A stretch of 49,078 nt of DNA from assembly GCF_001435995.1 (NCBI RefSeq), contig NZ_AYYQ01000036.1, positions 1 through 49,078 of the forward strand, given 5' to 3'. The notes beneath the pieces were generated by a model. That model worked only from the letters and a program-made list of their open reading frames with translations. It had not been told where the DNA came from and did not search any database. This document shows, one piece after another, positions 1 to 7,734 of this stretch. The position numbers and the translations under genes were made by a program. This DNA is from Apilactobacillus ozensis DSM 23829 = JCM 17196. GTDB taxonomy: Bacteria > Bacillota > Bacilli > Lactobacillales > Lactobacillaceae. Positions within the stretch are counted from its first letter, which is position 1; every line of letters begins with the position of its first letter.

Positions 1-396
1 ACAGTTCTGGGCGGTGTTACTAATTTTAAGCTCATTGATCAATTATCATTTAAAGTAACTACAGTGTTTGAAACAATACTACTTATTTTGATTTTCGTAA
101 ACTTTGCACTGCTAAAAAATTATTGGATATTGCTTGTGATGCTCTTTCTAGGTGCGTTTTTTGTTAGTAAGGCTAATGCTAAAATTAATGCTTTAATTAT
201 TGAGATGACTGAACCAGATATGTTAGCTACAGTGAGCGGCACTATTACTAGTATGGCCATGATTGCGGTTCCAGCTGGTACTATAACGGTTGGAGTTTTA
301 TACAATGTGGTTTCCCCCATTGTAACTTATCTGTTTGGGATGGTTGTTTTAATAATCGCATTGGGTTGTGCTGTCTTTTCCAAAAGTAACGCTTGA
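1..396 (+). CDS. MFS transporter, C-terminal part (cut by window edge)
   Basis: The frame is open from base 1 to the TGA at 394-396, so this is the last ~131 residues of a gene that starts outside the window. The sequence is strongly hydrophobic, with about four membrane spans and short charged loops. The stretch IIEMTEPDMLATVSG between spans resembles the cytoplasmic loop in the C-terminal half of major facilitator exporters. The GTG at 64 is an internal codon, not a start. Substrate cannot be told from this part; a drug or metabolite exporter is the usual annotation for such proteins. A hairpin terminator follows directly. Family call is fairly sure, specificity unknown. Confidence 0.7.
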   Translation, partial: TVLGGVTNFKLIDQLSFKVTTVFETILLILIFVNFALLKNYWILLVMLFLGAFFVSKANAKINALIIEMTEPDMLATVSGTITSMAMIAVPAGTITVGVLYNVVSPIVTYLFGMVVLIIALGCAVFSKSNA

Positions 397-401
397 TGCT
401 T

Positions 402-438
402 AATAAACTATCTTATCTTAATAAGATGGTTTATTTTT
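402..438 (+). terminator. Rho-independent terminator after the MFS gene
   Basis: Arms 402-416 and 421-435 pair along 15 bp with one G-T wobble, a CTTA loop, and a short T run. It lies directly after the MFS stop and just before the marR promoter. Confidence 0.8.
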
Positions 439-439
439 A

Positions 440-470
440 AGCATTTAGTTGACAATGTCAACTAAATGCT
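440..470. promoter_or_regulatory. Perfect 14-bp inverted repeat, probable MarR operator
   Basis: AGCATTTAGTTGAC (440-453) and its exact reverse complement (457-470) are separated by AAT. The TTGACA at 449-454 could be a -35 element, with TATACT (470-475) or TACTTT (472-477) as the -10. The dyad would therefore cover the promoter of the following MarR gene, which fits autorepression. That the MarR protein binds here is inference from position and symmetry. Confidence 0.75.
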
Positions 471-502
471 ATACTTTATTAAACAAAGGAAGAAGTGATT
501 GT

Positions 503-934
503 TTGCTAAATCAAAAAGAGTTAGAAAAAATCCGCCAATTTAACCGTCAATATACTAATAAATTAGGCATTATGAATAAGAATATATTTGAGACTGGTTT
601 AAAATGGTCTGAAGCTCGTCTATTGTTAGAAATATATTTAAATCATTTTAAAACACCTAAGGATTTGGTTAACCAATTAAACTTGGATAAAAGCTATGTT
701 AGTCGGACGGTTAATAGTTTAGTTAAAAAGCAGATGCTTAATAAGGTTCAATCAAAATCAGATTTGCGTGCAGTTAATTTGGCGCTAACTGAAAAAGGTA
801 TATCAGTTAGCAAAAGGTTAAACAATGAATCAAACGAGCAAATTATTTCGATGTTAAGTAATTTGAGCGAGCAGGAACAAAATAGTTTTTATAATAGTAT
901 ATCTAATATAAATTCAATACTATTTAAGGAGTGA
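503..934 (+). CDS. MarR-family winged-helix regulator
   Basis: A ~143-residue protein with a central winged helix: helix-turn-helix around LVNQLNLDKSYVSRTVNSL, then a wing with KSDLRAVNLALTEKG, typical of MarR dimers that release DNA on binding a small ligand. The reading frame is open back to a TTG at 449, but that lies inside the operator palindrome. The TTG at 503 has AAAGGAAGAAG (487-495) seven bases upstream and is the better start. The gene is translationally coupled to the next one, a GNAT acetyltransferase: its stop TGA (932-934) lies just behind that gene's ribosome binding site. Likely a self-regulated two-gene operon. Ligand unknown. Confidence 0.85.
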   Translation: MLNQKELEKIRQFNRQYTNKLGIMNKNIFETGLKWSEARLLLEIYLNHFKTPKDLVNQLNLDKSYVSRTVNSLVKKQMLNKVQSKSDLRAVNLALTEKGISVSKRLNNESNEQIISMLSNLSEQEQNSFYNSISNINSILFKE

Positions 935-939
935 TTATT

Positions 940-1374
940 ATGTGGAAAATTAAAAATTTTAATGATTTAAGTATAGAAGAATTTTACAAAATTATGCATT
1001 TAAGGATTGAAACATTTATTGTCGAGCAAAAGCGTATCTATCAGGAACTGGATGCGCATGATTTAAAAGCAAAGCATATTTTCTATGAAAAAGACGATGA
1101 AATTATAGCGTACGCACGTATTATGGAAGAAGATGTACACGTAACTTTTGGAAGAGTCGTAGCTAGTTCTAAGCACCGTGGAGAAGGCTTAGGGAAACAA
1201 CTTTTGGACAACATAATGAAAGCTATTAAGCAGTATTTCCCTAACAAATTAATTGAAATAGAAGCACAACAGCAAGTGGAAAAATTCTATGCTAAAGCTG
1301 GCTTTACATCGCAAGGCGACTCATTTATTTTTGCTTCCACTCCACACGTAAAAATGATTCATCAACCTTTATAG
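940..1374 (+). CDS. GNAT N-acetyltransferase, ElaA-like
   Basis: A 144-residue single-domain GNAT fold protein. It begins with the ElaA-type pattern (FYKIMHLRIETFIVEQKRIYQELD), has the acetyl-CoA pyrophosphate loop as KHRGEGLGKQLL, and ends with EIEAQQQVEKFYAKAGF, the usual GNAT beta-bulge and C-terminal strand. Start is ATG 940, eight bases after AAGGAG (926-931); the GTG at 931 overlaps the marR stop and has no proper site. Acceptor substrate is unknown. Because it shares a transcript with a MarR regulator, it may modify or detoxify a compound sensed by that regulator (inference). Confidence 0.85.
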   Translation: MWKIKNFNDLSIEEFYKIMHLRIETFIVEQKRIYQELDAHDLKAKHIFYEKDDEIIAYARIMEEDVHVTFGRVVASSKHRGEGLGKQLLDNIMKAIKQYFPNKLIEIEAQQQVEKFYAKAGFTSQGDSFIFASTPHVKMIHQPL

Positions 1375-1376
1375 TA

Positions 1377-1409
1377 AAAAAATTCACCTAATACATAGGT
1401 GAATTTTTT
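1377..1409. terminator. Bidirectional terminator between convergent genes
   Basis: Perfect 14-bp stem (1377-1390 with 1396-1409), five-base loop, A run on one side and T run on the other. It serves the GNAT gene (+) and the dehydrogenase gene (-), which converge here. Confidence 0.9.
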
Positions 1410-1410
1410 A

Positions 1411-2271
1411 CTATTTATATACTTTTATAAGTCCTTGAGTTCCATCATTTCCTAAATGCATCTGATCAACCATTTTTTCATACAGTTTTTTGGCTAATTT
1501 AGTTGATGGTAGTTGAATGTTCATCTCTTGAGCACATTCTAGAGCAATTCTCAAATCTTTTAAGAAATGTTTAGCAGCAAAGCCGGGTTTAAAATCGTCC
1601 TTTAACACTCTAGGTGCATAGTTTTTCAAACTCCAGTTTCCAGCGCTTCCATTTTCCACAATGTTGACTAACTTATCTAAATCTAAGCCGGCTGCTTTAC
1701 CATACTCAAGCATTTCGGTCATTCCAGTCATCGTACCGGCAATCATGATTTGATTTGCCATTTTGGTGTGTTGACCGCTACCAGCGGGTCCGAAGAAATT
1801 AATTTGCTGTCCCATTGATTTAAATATGGGCATTACGTTTTCAAAAGTTTCACGATTACCGCCTACCATAATGGTAAGCGTACCATTTTTAGCACCGACA
1901 TCACCGCCTGATACAGGAGCATCTAAAGCACTGATGCCATTATCTTTAGCTACTTCGTAAATCTTTTTGTCTAAACTAGGTTTACTTGTTGTGGAATCAA
2001 TTAATACTTTACCTTCACTAGCACCGTTCATAATTCCATTGTCACCAAAATAAATATCTGCAACATTTTGGGGAGTCCCGACCATAGTGATTATTACGTC
2101 ATTTTCCTGTGCAACTTGTTTAGGCGTATCTATCCAATTGGCCCCTAATCCCATTGCGTATTCAGCATGAGCTTTGGTGCGGTTAAAGACACTAACTTGG
2201 TACCCAGCTTTAATTAAATTAGCTATCATACCATTACCCATAACACCTGTTCCGATAAATCCAATTTTCAT
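1411..2271 (-). CDS. NAD(P)-dependent 3-hydroxyisobutyrate dehydrogenase-family oxidoreductase
   Basis: A 286-residue beta-hydroxyacid dehydrogenase. The Rossmann nucleotide-binding motif GTGVMG is at residues 7-12, the substrate-binding signature DAPVSGGDVGAKNG at about 117-130, and the catalytic lysine is K170 in GSGQHTKMANQ. Length and motif order match 3-hydroxyisobutyrate, tartronate-semialdehyde and related dehydrogenases (GarR/MmsB/YihU-like), which oxidise or reduce short hydroxyacids or semialdehydes. The substrate cannot be chosen from the sequence. It lies 66 bases after a small membrane-protein gene on the same strand and may share its transcript. Confidence 0.85.
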   Translation of the reverse strand: MKIGFIGTGVMGNGMIANLIKAGYQVSVFNRTKAHAEYAMGLGANWIDTPKQVAQENDVIITMVGTPQNVADIYFGDNGIMNGASEGKVLIDSTTSKPSLDKKIYEVAKDNGISALDAPVSGGDVGAKNGTLTIMVGGNRETFENVMPIFKSMGQQINFFGPAGSGQHTKMANQIMIAGTMTGMTEMLEYGKAAGLDLDKLVNIVENGSAGNWSLKNYAPRVLKDDFKPGFAAKHFLKDLRIALECAQEMNIQLPSTKLAKKLYEKMVDQMHLGNDGTQGLIKVYK

Positions 2272-2337
2272 AAAATCACTTCCATAAGCATAATGTTATT
2301 CCTATTAACAATAATTGCAAATGTTTGGATTATAATT

Positions 2338-2556
2338 TTACTTATTATTAGAGGAGTTGAACATATTAGTAATTAAAAAGAATATAAACAGTCCCACTAT
2401 CGATTCAAAAACTTTGCTAAAATTAAGCCATGGGAAATTAACATGTCCAATGTAATGTAATAACGGTAATAGAATAGCCGAAAACATTCCTGCTATAATT
2501 ACTACAATTAACCATTCTATAATTGTATTCTTTAATATATCTAAAATTTTATGAAT
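2338..2556 (-). CDS. Small two-span membrane protein, probable ATT start
   Basis: A 72-codon frame ending at TAA 2338-2340. The product has two hydrophobic stretches, about residues 12-33 (IIEWLIVVIIAGMFSAILLP) and 50-65 (SIVGLFIFFLITNMF), with a polar link containing NFPWLNF. No ATG, GTG or TTG exists at its front. An AGGGG site lies eight bases before an ATT at 2554-2556, which I take as the start; the first ATG (codon 24) lies inside the first span. It was found by reading the minus strand of an otherwise empty gap. It is not recognised as a known family. It could share a transcript with the dehydrogenase downstream. Confidence 0.5.
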   Translation of the reverse strand: MHKILDILKNTIIEWLIVVIIAGMFSAILLPLLHYIGHVNFPWLNFSKVFESIVGLFIFFLITNMFNSSNNK

Positions 2557-2632
2557 ATAGCATTCCCCTAATTATATATTTATAAAGCAATTTTAACATA
2601 TCTAAAATTTTACTTAACTTCGCGTTAAATAA

Positions 2633-2660
2633 TTGTGTTTTTTTTCACAAAGTTTATAAT
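2633..2660 (+). promoter_or_regulatory. nox promoter with Rex-like operator
   Basis: TTGTGTTTTTTTTCACAA (2633-2650) keeps the outer halves of the Rex consensus (TTGTGAA-N4-TTCACAA, 18 bp), with only positions 6-7 of the left arm differing. TATAAT at 2655-2660 is a good -10; the left half of the dyad falls at the -35 position with a 16-bp gap. Rex is the NADH/NAD+-sensing repressor of Firmicutes, so placement over the NADH oxidase promoter makes functional sense. Rex binding is inferred. Confidence 0.65.
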
Positions 2661-2719
2661 TATGTTTGTAAACTAATGTGTTAAAAATAATTTGCACATT
2701 ATACAAAGGAGTTAAGAAT

Positions 2720-4057
2720 ATGAAAATTATTGTTATTGGATGTACCCATGCTGGTACTTTTGCAGTAAAACAAATTTTAAAAGAGCATCCAGATGCTGAA
2801 GTTACTGTTTATGAAAGAAATGACAACATCTCCTTCTTATCTTGCGGAATTGCTTTATATTTAGATGGAAAAGTTGCTGACCCTAAAGGGTTATTCTATT
2901 CAAATCCACAAGAGTTAAGCACGCTAGGTGCTAATGTTAAAATGTTACACAGTGTAGTTTCAATTGATAATAAAAATAAAAAAGTTGAAGTCAAAGATAT
3001 TAAAAAAGATAAAGTCTTTACAGATAGTTACGACAAGTTAGTTATGACCACCGGTTCACTACCTGTTTTGCCACCAATTAAAGGCGCCGATAATAAACGA
3101 GTTCATTTTTGTAAAAATTGGTATGATGCTCAAAAGTTATTTAAGATTGCTAAAGATAACAAACGTGTAGCTATTGTTGGTGGTGGTTATATTGGAGCAG
3201 AGTTAGTTGAAGCTTATTCTAACCATGGCCATGATGTTACTTTAATTGATACTAATGACCGTGTTATGCATAAGTACTTTGATAAATCCTTTACTGATAA
3301 AATTGAAGAGAGCTATTTGGAACATGGTGTAAAGCTTAATTTAGGTGAACGGGTGCAAAGCTTTACTGGTGATGATGAATTGACTATTACTACTAACAAA
3401 GGGAATACAGTTGTAGATATGGCCATTTTATGTGTAGGATTTAAGCCTAACACGGATTTACTCAAAGGGAAGGTAGATATGATGCCTAACGGTGCTATCA
3501 TTACTAATGAGTACATGCAAAGCTCTGATCCAGATATATTTGGAGCTGGTGACAGTGTTGCAGTTCACTATAATCCAACTAATACATCTGCTTATATTCC
3601 ATTAGCTACAAATGCCGTACGTCAAGGAATTTTAGTAGGTAATAATATCGAAAAACCAACTACAAAATATATGGGAACTCAGTCATCGTCTGGTTTAGAA
3701 CTATACGGTCATACAATTGTTTCGACTGGTTTAACCATGAAAATGGCAGAAGACGATAATGTGCGGGCACATCAAGTAGTTATTAAAGATAATTATCGTC
3801 CTGAATTTATGCCAACAACTGAAGAAGTATTAATGTCATTAGTATATGATCCAGATACGCGTCGTATACTAGGTGGAGCATTAATGAGTAAACATGACGT
3901 TTCACAATCTGCAAACGTTTTATCTGTATGTATTCAAAACAAAAACACAATTGACGATTTAGCTATGGTTGATATGCTATTCCAGCCAAACTTCGACCGT
4001 CCGTTTAATTATTTAAATATTTTGGCGCAAGCAGCTCAAGATAAAGAAAATAAATAA
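2720..4057 (+). CDS. nox: NADH oxidase, H2O-forming
   Basis: A 445-residue flavoprotein that reduces O2 to water with NADH, regenerating NAD+. The N-terminal FAD site is IVIGCTHAGT; the redox cysteine is C42 in FLSCGIAL; the NADH Rossmann motif is VGGGYIGAELVEA at about 153; the second FAD motif is FGAGDSVAVHYNPT. The C-terminal interface domain contains GGALMSKHDVSQSAN. The sequence closely follows the Lactobacillus Nox enzyme as I remember it. Start is ATG 2720 with AAAGGAG eight bases upstream; the in-frame codon at 2678 lies between promoter and ribosome site. In heterofermenters Nox lets O2 act as electron acceptor, and a Rex-like site covers its promoter. Confidence 0.95.
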   Translation: MKIIVIGCTHAGTFAVKQILKEHPDAEVTVYERNDNISFLSCGIALYLDGKVADPKGLFYSNPQELSTLGANVKMLHSVVSIDNKNKKVEVKDIKKDKVFTDSYDKLVMTTGSLPVLPPIKGADNKRVHFCKNWYDAQKLFKIAKDNKRVAIVGGGYIGAELVEAYSNHGHDVTLIDTNDRVMHKYFDKSFTDKIEESYLEHGVKLNLGERVQSFTGDDELTITTNKGNTVVDMAILCVGFKPNTDLLKGKVDMMPNGAIITNEYMQSSDPDIFGAGDSVAVHYNPTNTSAYIPLATNAVRQGILVGNNIEKPTTKYMGTQSSSGLELYGHTIVSTGLTMKMAEDDNVRAHQVVIKDNYRPEFMPTTEEVLMSLVYDPDTRRILGGALMSKHDVSQSANVLSVCIQNKNTIDDLAMVDMLFQPNFDRPFNYLNILAQAAQDKENK

Positions 4058-4062
4058 TTGTT

Positions 4063-4090
4063 AAAAGAACTCTTAAACGAGTTCTTTTTT
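4063..4090 (+). terminator. Terminator after nox
   Basis: Stem AAAAGAACTC / GAGTTCTTTT (4063-4072 with 4079-4088), six-base loop and a T run, right after the nox stop. Confidence 0.85.
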
Positions 4091-4138
4091 ATTTAGTTAA
4101 AATGTCATTTGTTACTTTAACAAAATAAAAAATAAATA

Positions 4139-4167
4139 AAAAAATAGCATGACTCATTTCATGCTAT
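4139..4167 (-). terminator. Terminator of the 76-residue protein gene
   Basis: On the minus strand ATAGCATGA pairs with TCATGCTAT around a six-base loop and is followed by a long T run. Confidence 0.8.
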
Positions 4168-4177
4168 TCGTCAATGC

Positions 4178-4408
4178 TCAGAATTTTCTTTCGATTTTAT
4201 ATGCTTTTGCTTTATCTTTGTCACTGTCTCCTAATTGATCGCGCATCTCAAATAAAAAGTGTTCATTATTATTATGATCTTTAACCATTACCAAAGTATC
4301 TTTTTGTTGACGCTTATCTGCAGTAATTTGTGCGGTACGAATAATATCATTTGGATTTATATCTGAAACAATTGCATTACCTGGATTAAATAAAATATCT
4401 TCATTCAT
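4178..4408 (-). CDS. Hypothetical small soluble protein (76 residues)
   Basis: A hydrophilic, charged 76-residue protein with no signal peptide or membrane span. The first half contains NPGNAIVSDINPND; the second half is rich in K, D and R (MRDQLGDSDKDKAKAY). The ATG start at 4408 has a very strong AGGGGGG site nine bases upstream and the gene ends in its own terminator, so it is probably a real monocistronic gene. I do not recognise the family. It stands between nox and the recombinase repeat region. Confidence 0.65.
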   Translation of the reverse strand: MNEDILFNPGNAIVSDINPNDIIRTAQITADKRQQKDTLVMVKDHNNNEHFLFEMRDQLGDSDKDKAKAYKIERKF

Positions 4409-4607
4409 AATTGTCCCCCCTATTAACTGACTTAATAATATTCCAATGGTTCATTCATAGCTAGTAATTAGGCTAAAAAATCATCGCGCTTTTAAACGCT
4501 TATGTTAATACAATTACTCATCAAAATTTTGAACGTGTTGTTAGAAAACGCCTATAAATTTTAGAATATTTTATTTACAAAACACTAGCTAGAAATATAA
4601 TTATAAG

Positions 4608-4742
4608 TTTGAATTCCTACTTTTGCCTAAAACAAGGAATTCAAAAGGCTGATATATCAACGAAATAGTAAAGTTAGAAAAGTTTATGAATTTCTTATTG
4701 AATTCCTAAAAATGTTGTTATTTAAATAAAAATAGGAATTAA
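4608..4742. repeat. Four copies of TTGAATTCCTA-type half sites in two inverted pairs
   Basis: TTTGAATTCCT (4608-4618) is matched by its exact inverse AGGAATTCAAA (4635-4645). TTGAATTCCTA (4698-4708) is matched by the imperfect inverse TAGGAATTAA (4733-4742). The pairs are 16 and 24 bases apart, longer than the 6-8 bp core of classical Xer-type sites. The last half site abuts the recombinase promoter. The rest of the 336-base gap 4409-4744 shows no gene. They may be recombinase arm sites or an autoregulatory operator (inference). Confidence 0.5.
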
Positions 4743-4745
4743 ATA

Positions 4746-4754
4746 TGGTATACT
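4746..4754 (+). promoter_or_regulatory. Extended -10 promoter of the recombinase
   Basis: TGGTATACT at 4746-4754 is an extended -10 (TGn plus TATACT) without a clear -35. Transcription would begin near 4761, after the ATG at 4745 but before the ribosome site of ATG 4787, which supports the downstream start. Confidence 0.5.
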
Positions 4755-4786
4755 TAGCTTTAATAATAAGTATCGGAGTCATTAAT

Positions 4787-5380
4787 ATGATAAACAATCG
4801 CAAGAACAAAAAGCTATTAATAACTGATGTACAACCATTAAGAACCAAAGAAGACATCGCAAATGTTAAAAAGTTTTTAAGTAAGGGGCATTTCGGCGAA
4901 CGAGATTTAATGATCTTTATGGTAGGCATTAATACCGGGTTACGGTGTAGCGATATCGTACAACTCAAAGTTGGAACAGTCTTACATGATAAAACCCCTT
5001 ATATATATGAACAAAAAACTGGTAAAAAACGTCAAGTTAATTTAAACAATATCGCCAAAGAGTTGAATTTATATATTAGACATCAAGATTTTACATCACC
5101 TGATGATTATCTGTTTCCTTCTAGAAAGCATAATGTTTCCCAACATATTACTGTAAATGGATTTTATAAAGTTATTCGACGCGTTGAATTTCAAATGGGA
5201 CGACATGATTTAGGAACGCATACTATGCGTAAAACTTTTGGGTATCATTTTTATAAAAAAACCAATAGCATTGCAATGGTTATGCAAGTACTTAATCACA
5301 GTAACCCATCAATCACCAAACGTTATATTGGAATTTCAGATGAAGAAGTTAATAATCAATTAAGTGATTTTGTGTTATAA
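4787..5380 (+). CDS. Orphan single-domain tyrosine recombinase / integrase
   Basis: A 197-residue protein that consists essentially of the tyrosine-recombinase catalytic domain. The catalytic residues are visible in order: Arg I in NTGLRCSDIVQLK, a lysine in the QKTGKKRQ hairpin, H-x-x-R in HTMRKTFGYHFY, His III in LNHSNPSITKR, and the tyrosine nucleophile in KRYIGIS. It lacks the N-terminal core-binding domain of XerC/D or phage integrases (which are ~300 residues). ATG 4787 with TCGGAG eight bases upstream is chosen over ATG 4745, which overlaps the -10 element. No excisionase, phage or transposon genes are adjacent. It may be a remnant or a stand-alone inversion or resolution enzyme acting on the repeats upstream. 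Confidence 0.85.
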   Translation: MINNRKNKKLLITDVQPLRTKEDIANVKKFLSKGHFGERDLMIFMVGINTGLRCSDIVQLKVGTVLHDKTPYIYEQKTGKKRQVNLNNIAKELNLYIRHQDFTSPDDYLFPSRKHNVSQHITVNGFYKVIRRVEFQMGRHDLGTHTMRKTFGYHFYKKTNSIAMVMQVLNHSNPSITKRYIGISDEEVNNQLSDFVL

Positions 5381-5467
5381 AAACTTTCAGTGTGAGCTAA
5401 ATCCTTTAATATAAAAGATATATCAGATATAATTTATTGGAATATAATTAAAGAAAGAAGTAATTTT

Positions 5468-6913
5468 ATGTCTGATAAGTTAACTACTAACGAAGGACAA
5501 CCATGGGCTGACAATAATCACTCACTAACTGCTGGCAATCGTGGTCCTGTACTTATGCAAGATTATCAACTAATTGAAAAGCTTGCTCAATTTAACCGTG
5601 AACGTATTCCTGAAAGAGTTGTACATGCTAAAGGTGCTGGTGCTAAAGGTATTTTTACATTAACTCATGATATGAGTAAGTATACCAAGGCTGACATTTT
5701 CAACGGTAATAATAAAAAAACGGATATGATTGTTCGTTTTTCAGAAGTTGCTGGAGAATTAGGATACCCTGATACTTTACGTGATGTCCGTGGATTTGCC
5801 TTGAAATTTTACACTAATGAAGGTAATTATGATATTGTTGGTAACAATACTCCTATTTTCTTTATTAATGATCCGCTAAAATTTCCTGACTTTATTCATT
5901 CGCAAAAACGCGAACCTGATTCACACTTACGTTCTCAAGATATGCAATGGGATTTCTGGGCTCATTCTCCTGAATCTGTACATCAAGTTACTTACTTAAT
6001 GGGTGACCGTGGTAATCCAGCTAGCTATGCCAATATGAATGGCTATGGTTCACATACATTTAAGTGGGTTAATGAAAAAGGCGAACAATTTTGGGTTAAA
6101 TACCACTTCATCTCAGAACAAGGCGTCAAAAATATGACTGAAGAACAAGCTACAAAGACTGCTTCATCTAACCCTGATTATTTAATCCAAGACTTGTATG
6201 ATCGCATTAAACAAGGCGATTTCCCCAAATGGAAAGTTTGTGTGCAAATAATTCCATTTAAAGATGGATTAAACTATAAAGATGATATTTTTGATGTAAC
6301 TAAGACAGTATCTCATAAGGATTATCCTTTGCAAGAGGTTGGAGAGTTTGTTTTAAATCAAAATCCTGATAACTATTTTGATGATGTTGAAGAAGCTGCT
6401 TTTTCGCCTGCAAACTTAGTTCCCGGTATTGAGGCTTCACCTGATAAATTGCTTCAAGGTCGCTTATTTGCTTATAAAGATGCTGAACGTTATCGTCTAG
6501 GTGCTAATTATGAGAAGCTACCCATTAATCGTCCTAAAAATAATGTCAAAAATTATTCTAGAGATGGTTTTATGTCCCAAGGTCAAGATGGTTCTGTAAA
6601 TTACGAACCAAATAGTCAAAATGGTCCTGTGGAAGACTCATCAGCTAAAACTGCCCCCTTTGATATTAGTGGAAATGCTGGCAACTATAACACTTACGCC
6701 AATGATTATTACTCTCAAGCGGGTGCTCTATATAATGTTTATTCAGAAGATGAAAAACAACGTTTAATTGAAACTATAAAAAGCACTTTAGGTTCAATTA
6801 ATAGTCATGAAAATAAGGTTTTAGAAACTAAACAATTTTATCAAGCAGACCACGACTACGGAACTAGAGTAGCAAAGGCTTTAAACTTAGATTTAAGTGA
6901 AATCACTAATTAG
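5468..6913 (+). CDS. katA: Haem catalase
   Basis: A 481-residue clade-3-size monofunctional catalase (2 H2O2 to O2 and water). The active site is complete: distal His53 in RVVHAKGAGAKG, Asn126 in IVGNNTPIFF, and proximal Tyr336 with Arg332 in GRLFAYKDAERYRLG. The usual N-terminal tag GQPWADNNHSLTAGNRGPVLM is present. Lactic acid bacteria normally cannot make haem, so activity would depend on haem taken from the environment (established for the group). Start ATG 5468 follows AAAGAAAGAAG; a TATAAT lies ~30 bases before. No PerR-type operator was recognised. A terminator follows. Confidence 0.96.
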   Translation: MSDKLTTNEGQPWADNNHSLTAGNRGPVLMQDYQLIEKLAQFNRERIPERVVHAKGAGAKGIFTLTHDMSKYTKADIFNGNNKKTDMIVRFSEVAGELGYPDTLRDVRGFALKFYTNEGNYDIVGNNTPIFFINDPLKFPDFIHSQKREPDSHLRSQDMQWDFWAHSPESVHQVTYLMGDRGNPASYANMNGYGSHTFKWVNEKGEQFWVKYHFISEQGVKNMTEEQATKTASSNPDYLIQDLYDRIKQGDFPKWKVCVQIIPFKDGLNYKDDIFDVTKTVSHKDYPLQEVGEFVLNQNPDNYFDDVEEAAFSPANLVPGIEASPDKLLQGRLFAYKDAERYRLGANYEKLPINRPKNNVKNYSRDGFMSQGQDGSVNYEPNSQNGPVEDSSAKTAPFDISGNAGNYNTYANDYYSQAGALYNVYSEDEKQRLIETIKSTLGSINSHENKVLETKQFYQADHDYGTRVAKALNLDLSEITN

Positions 6914-6921
6914 AAAAAAAC

Positions 6922-6956
6922 AAAAAATCGACTAACTTAGAGTTAGCCGATTTTTT
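6922..6956. terminator. Bidirectional terminator, katA / CPBP
   Basis: AAAAAATCGACTAAC (6922-6936) pairs with GTTAGCCGATTTTTT (6942-6956) with one A-C mismatch; runs of A and T on both sides. Confidence 0.85.
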
Positions 6957-6966
6957 ATTCAATAAG

Positions 6967-7668
6967 TTAAATAGTTCCAATAATTTTAAATACTATCAAT
7001 ATAACTGTAGAAACTACTGCTATTCCATTAAATAGCATGTGAGTAATTATAGGAACCCATATGTTTTTACTTACTATATAGGCAATAGATAAAACAACCC
7101 CAGCTACTGCATAAGAAAGTGATGCAATCAGACTTCCACTGAAATTGTAGTAGTGAGAAAATCCAAATAACAAACTTGATATGACAACGGACAATATCAT
7201 TAGAGATTTGTTACTTCCAAAACGGTACATCATTTCATGTCTAAAAGCTAGTTCCTCAACAAAGGCAACTCCTAAGTTAACAACTCCTACATATATAGAC
7301 ATTATTAATCCTATCCAAGTCTCAACTGGGAAACCATAGCTAGGATATGGGTTATGTGCTGGTGCAAATCCATTAAAAATCTTACCAGCTATCATGACAG
7401 CTATTTGCAAAATTATATAAAATAATGCTATTGCTATTATATATTTCAGCTTATTTTGCTTAAATGCTTGCCATTGTTCACTAAGATAAGACTTAATATG
7501 CTTTAATTCATATATTAATACTCCCAGGAACCAAACTGATAATATAGCTATATATACATAAGAGTTACTACCAGCTATTTTAATATCTATAGTTAGAATA
7601 ACTAAAGACATAATAAAGTATATAAAAATCGCTTTCAGAAATCTTAAATCATATTTTTGACTAAACAT
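6967..7668 (-). CDS. CPBP-family intramembrane metalloprotease (CAAX protease-like)
   Basis: A 233-residue polytopic membrane protein with about seven to eight spans. It carries the three CPBP motifs: EELAFRHE (E-E-x-x-x-R), FGFSHYYNF (F-x-x-x-H) and ITHMLFNG (H-x-x-x-N). These form the metal site of Abi/CAAX proteases related to Rce1. In lactobacilli such proteins are often linked to bacteriocin self-immunity or peptide processing, but no bacteriocin gene is next to this one, so its substrate is open. ATG 7668 has GGAGGTG six bases upstream and is preferred over the TTG at 7683, which lies before that site. It converges on katA. Confidence 0.85.
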   Translation of the reverse strand: MFSQKYDLRFLKAIFIYFIMSLVILTIDIKIAGSNSYVYIAILSVWFLGVLIYELKHIKSYLSEQWQAFKQNKLKYIIAIALFYIILQIAVMIAGKIFNGFAPAHNPYPSYGFPVETWIGLIMSIYVGVVNLGVAFVEELAFRHEMMYRFGSNKSLMILSVVISSLLFGFSHYYNFSGSLIASLSYAVAGVVLSIAYIVSKNIWVPIITHMLFNGIAVVSTVILIVFKIIGTI

Positions 7669-7734
7669 AAATTTCACCTCCAATTTTCAAGTATATCATT
7701 ATATAAAAGCCTTTTAATTTATTTAAGACAAAAT

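Noticed and set aside
449-502. N-terminal extension of the first MarR protein from TTG 449 / ATG 455
   Set aside because: It would be encoded by the operator/promoter palindrome and has no ribosome site; TTG 503 has a good one.
4608-4742. CRISPR-like repeat array
   Set aside because: Only four short half sites in inverted pairs with unequal spacing, and no cas genes.
5381-5467. PerR box before katA
   Set aside because: The region is AT-rich with a TATAAT, but no 15-base dyad close to the PerR consensus (TTATAATNATTATAA) could be placed.
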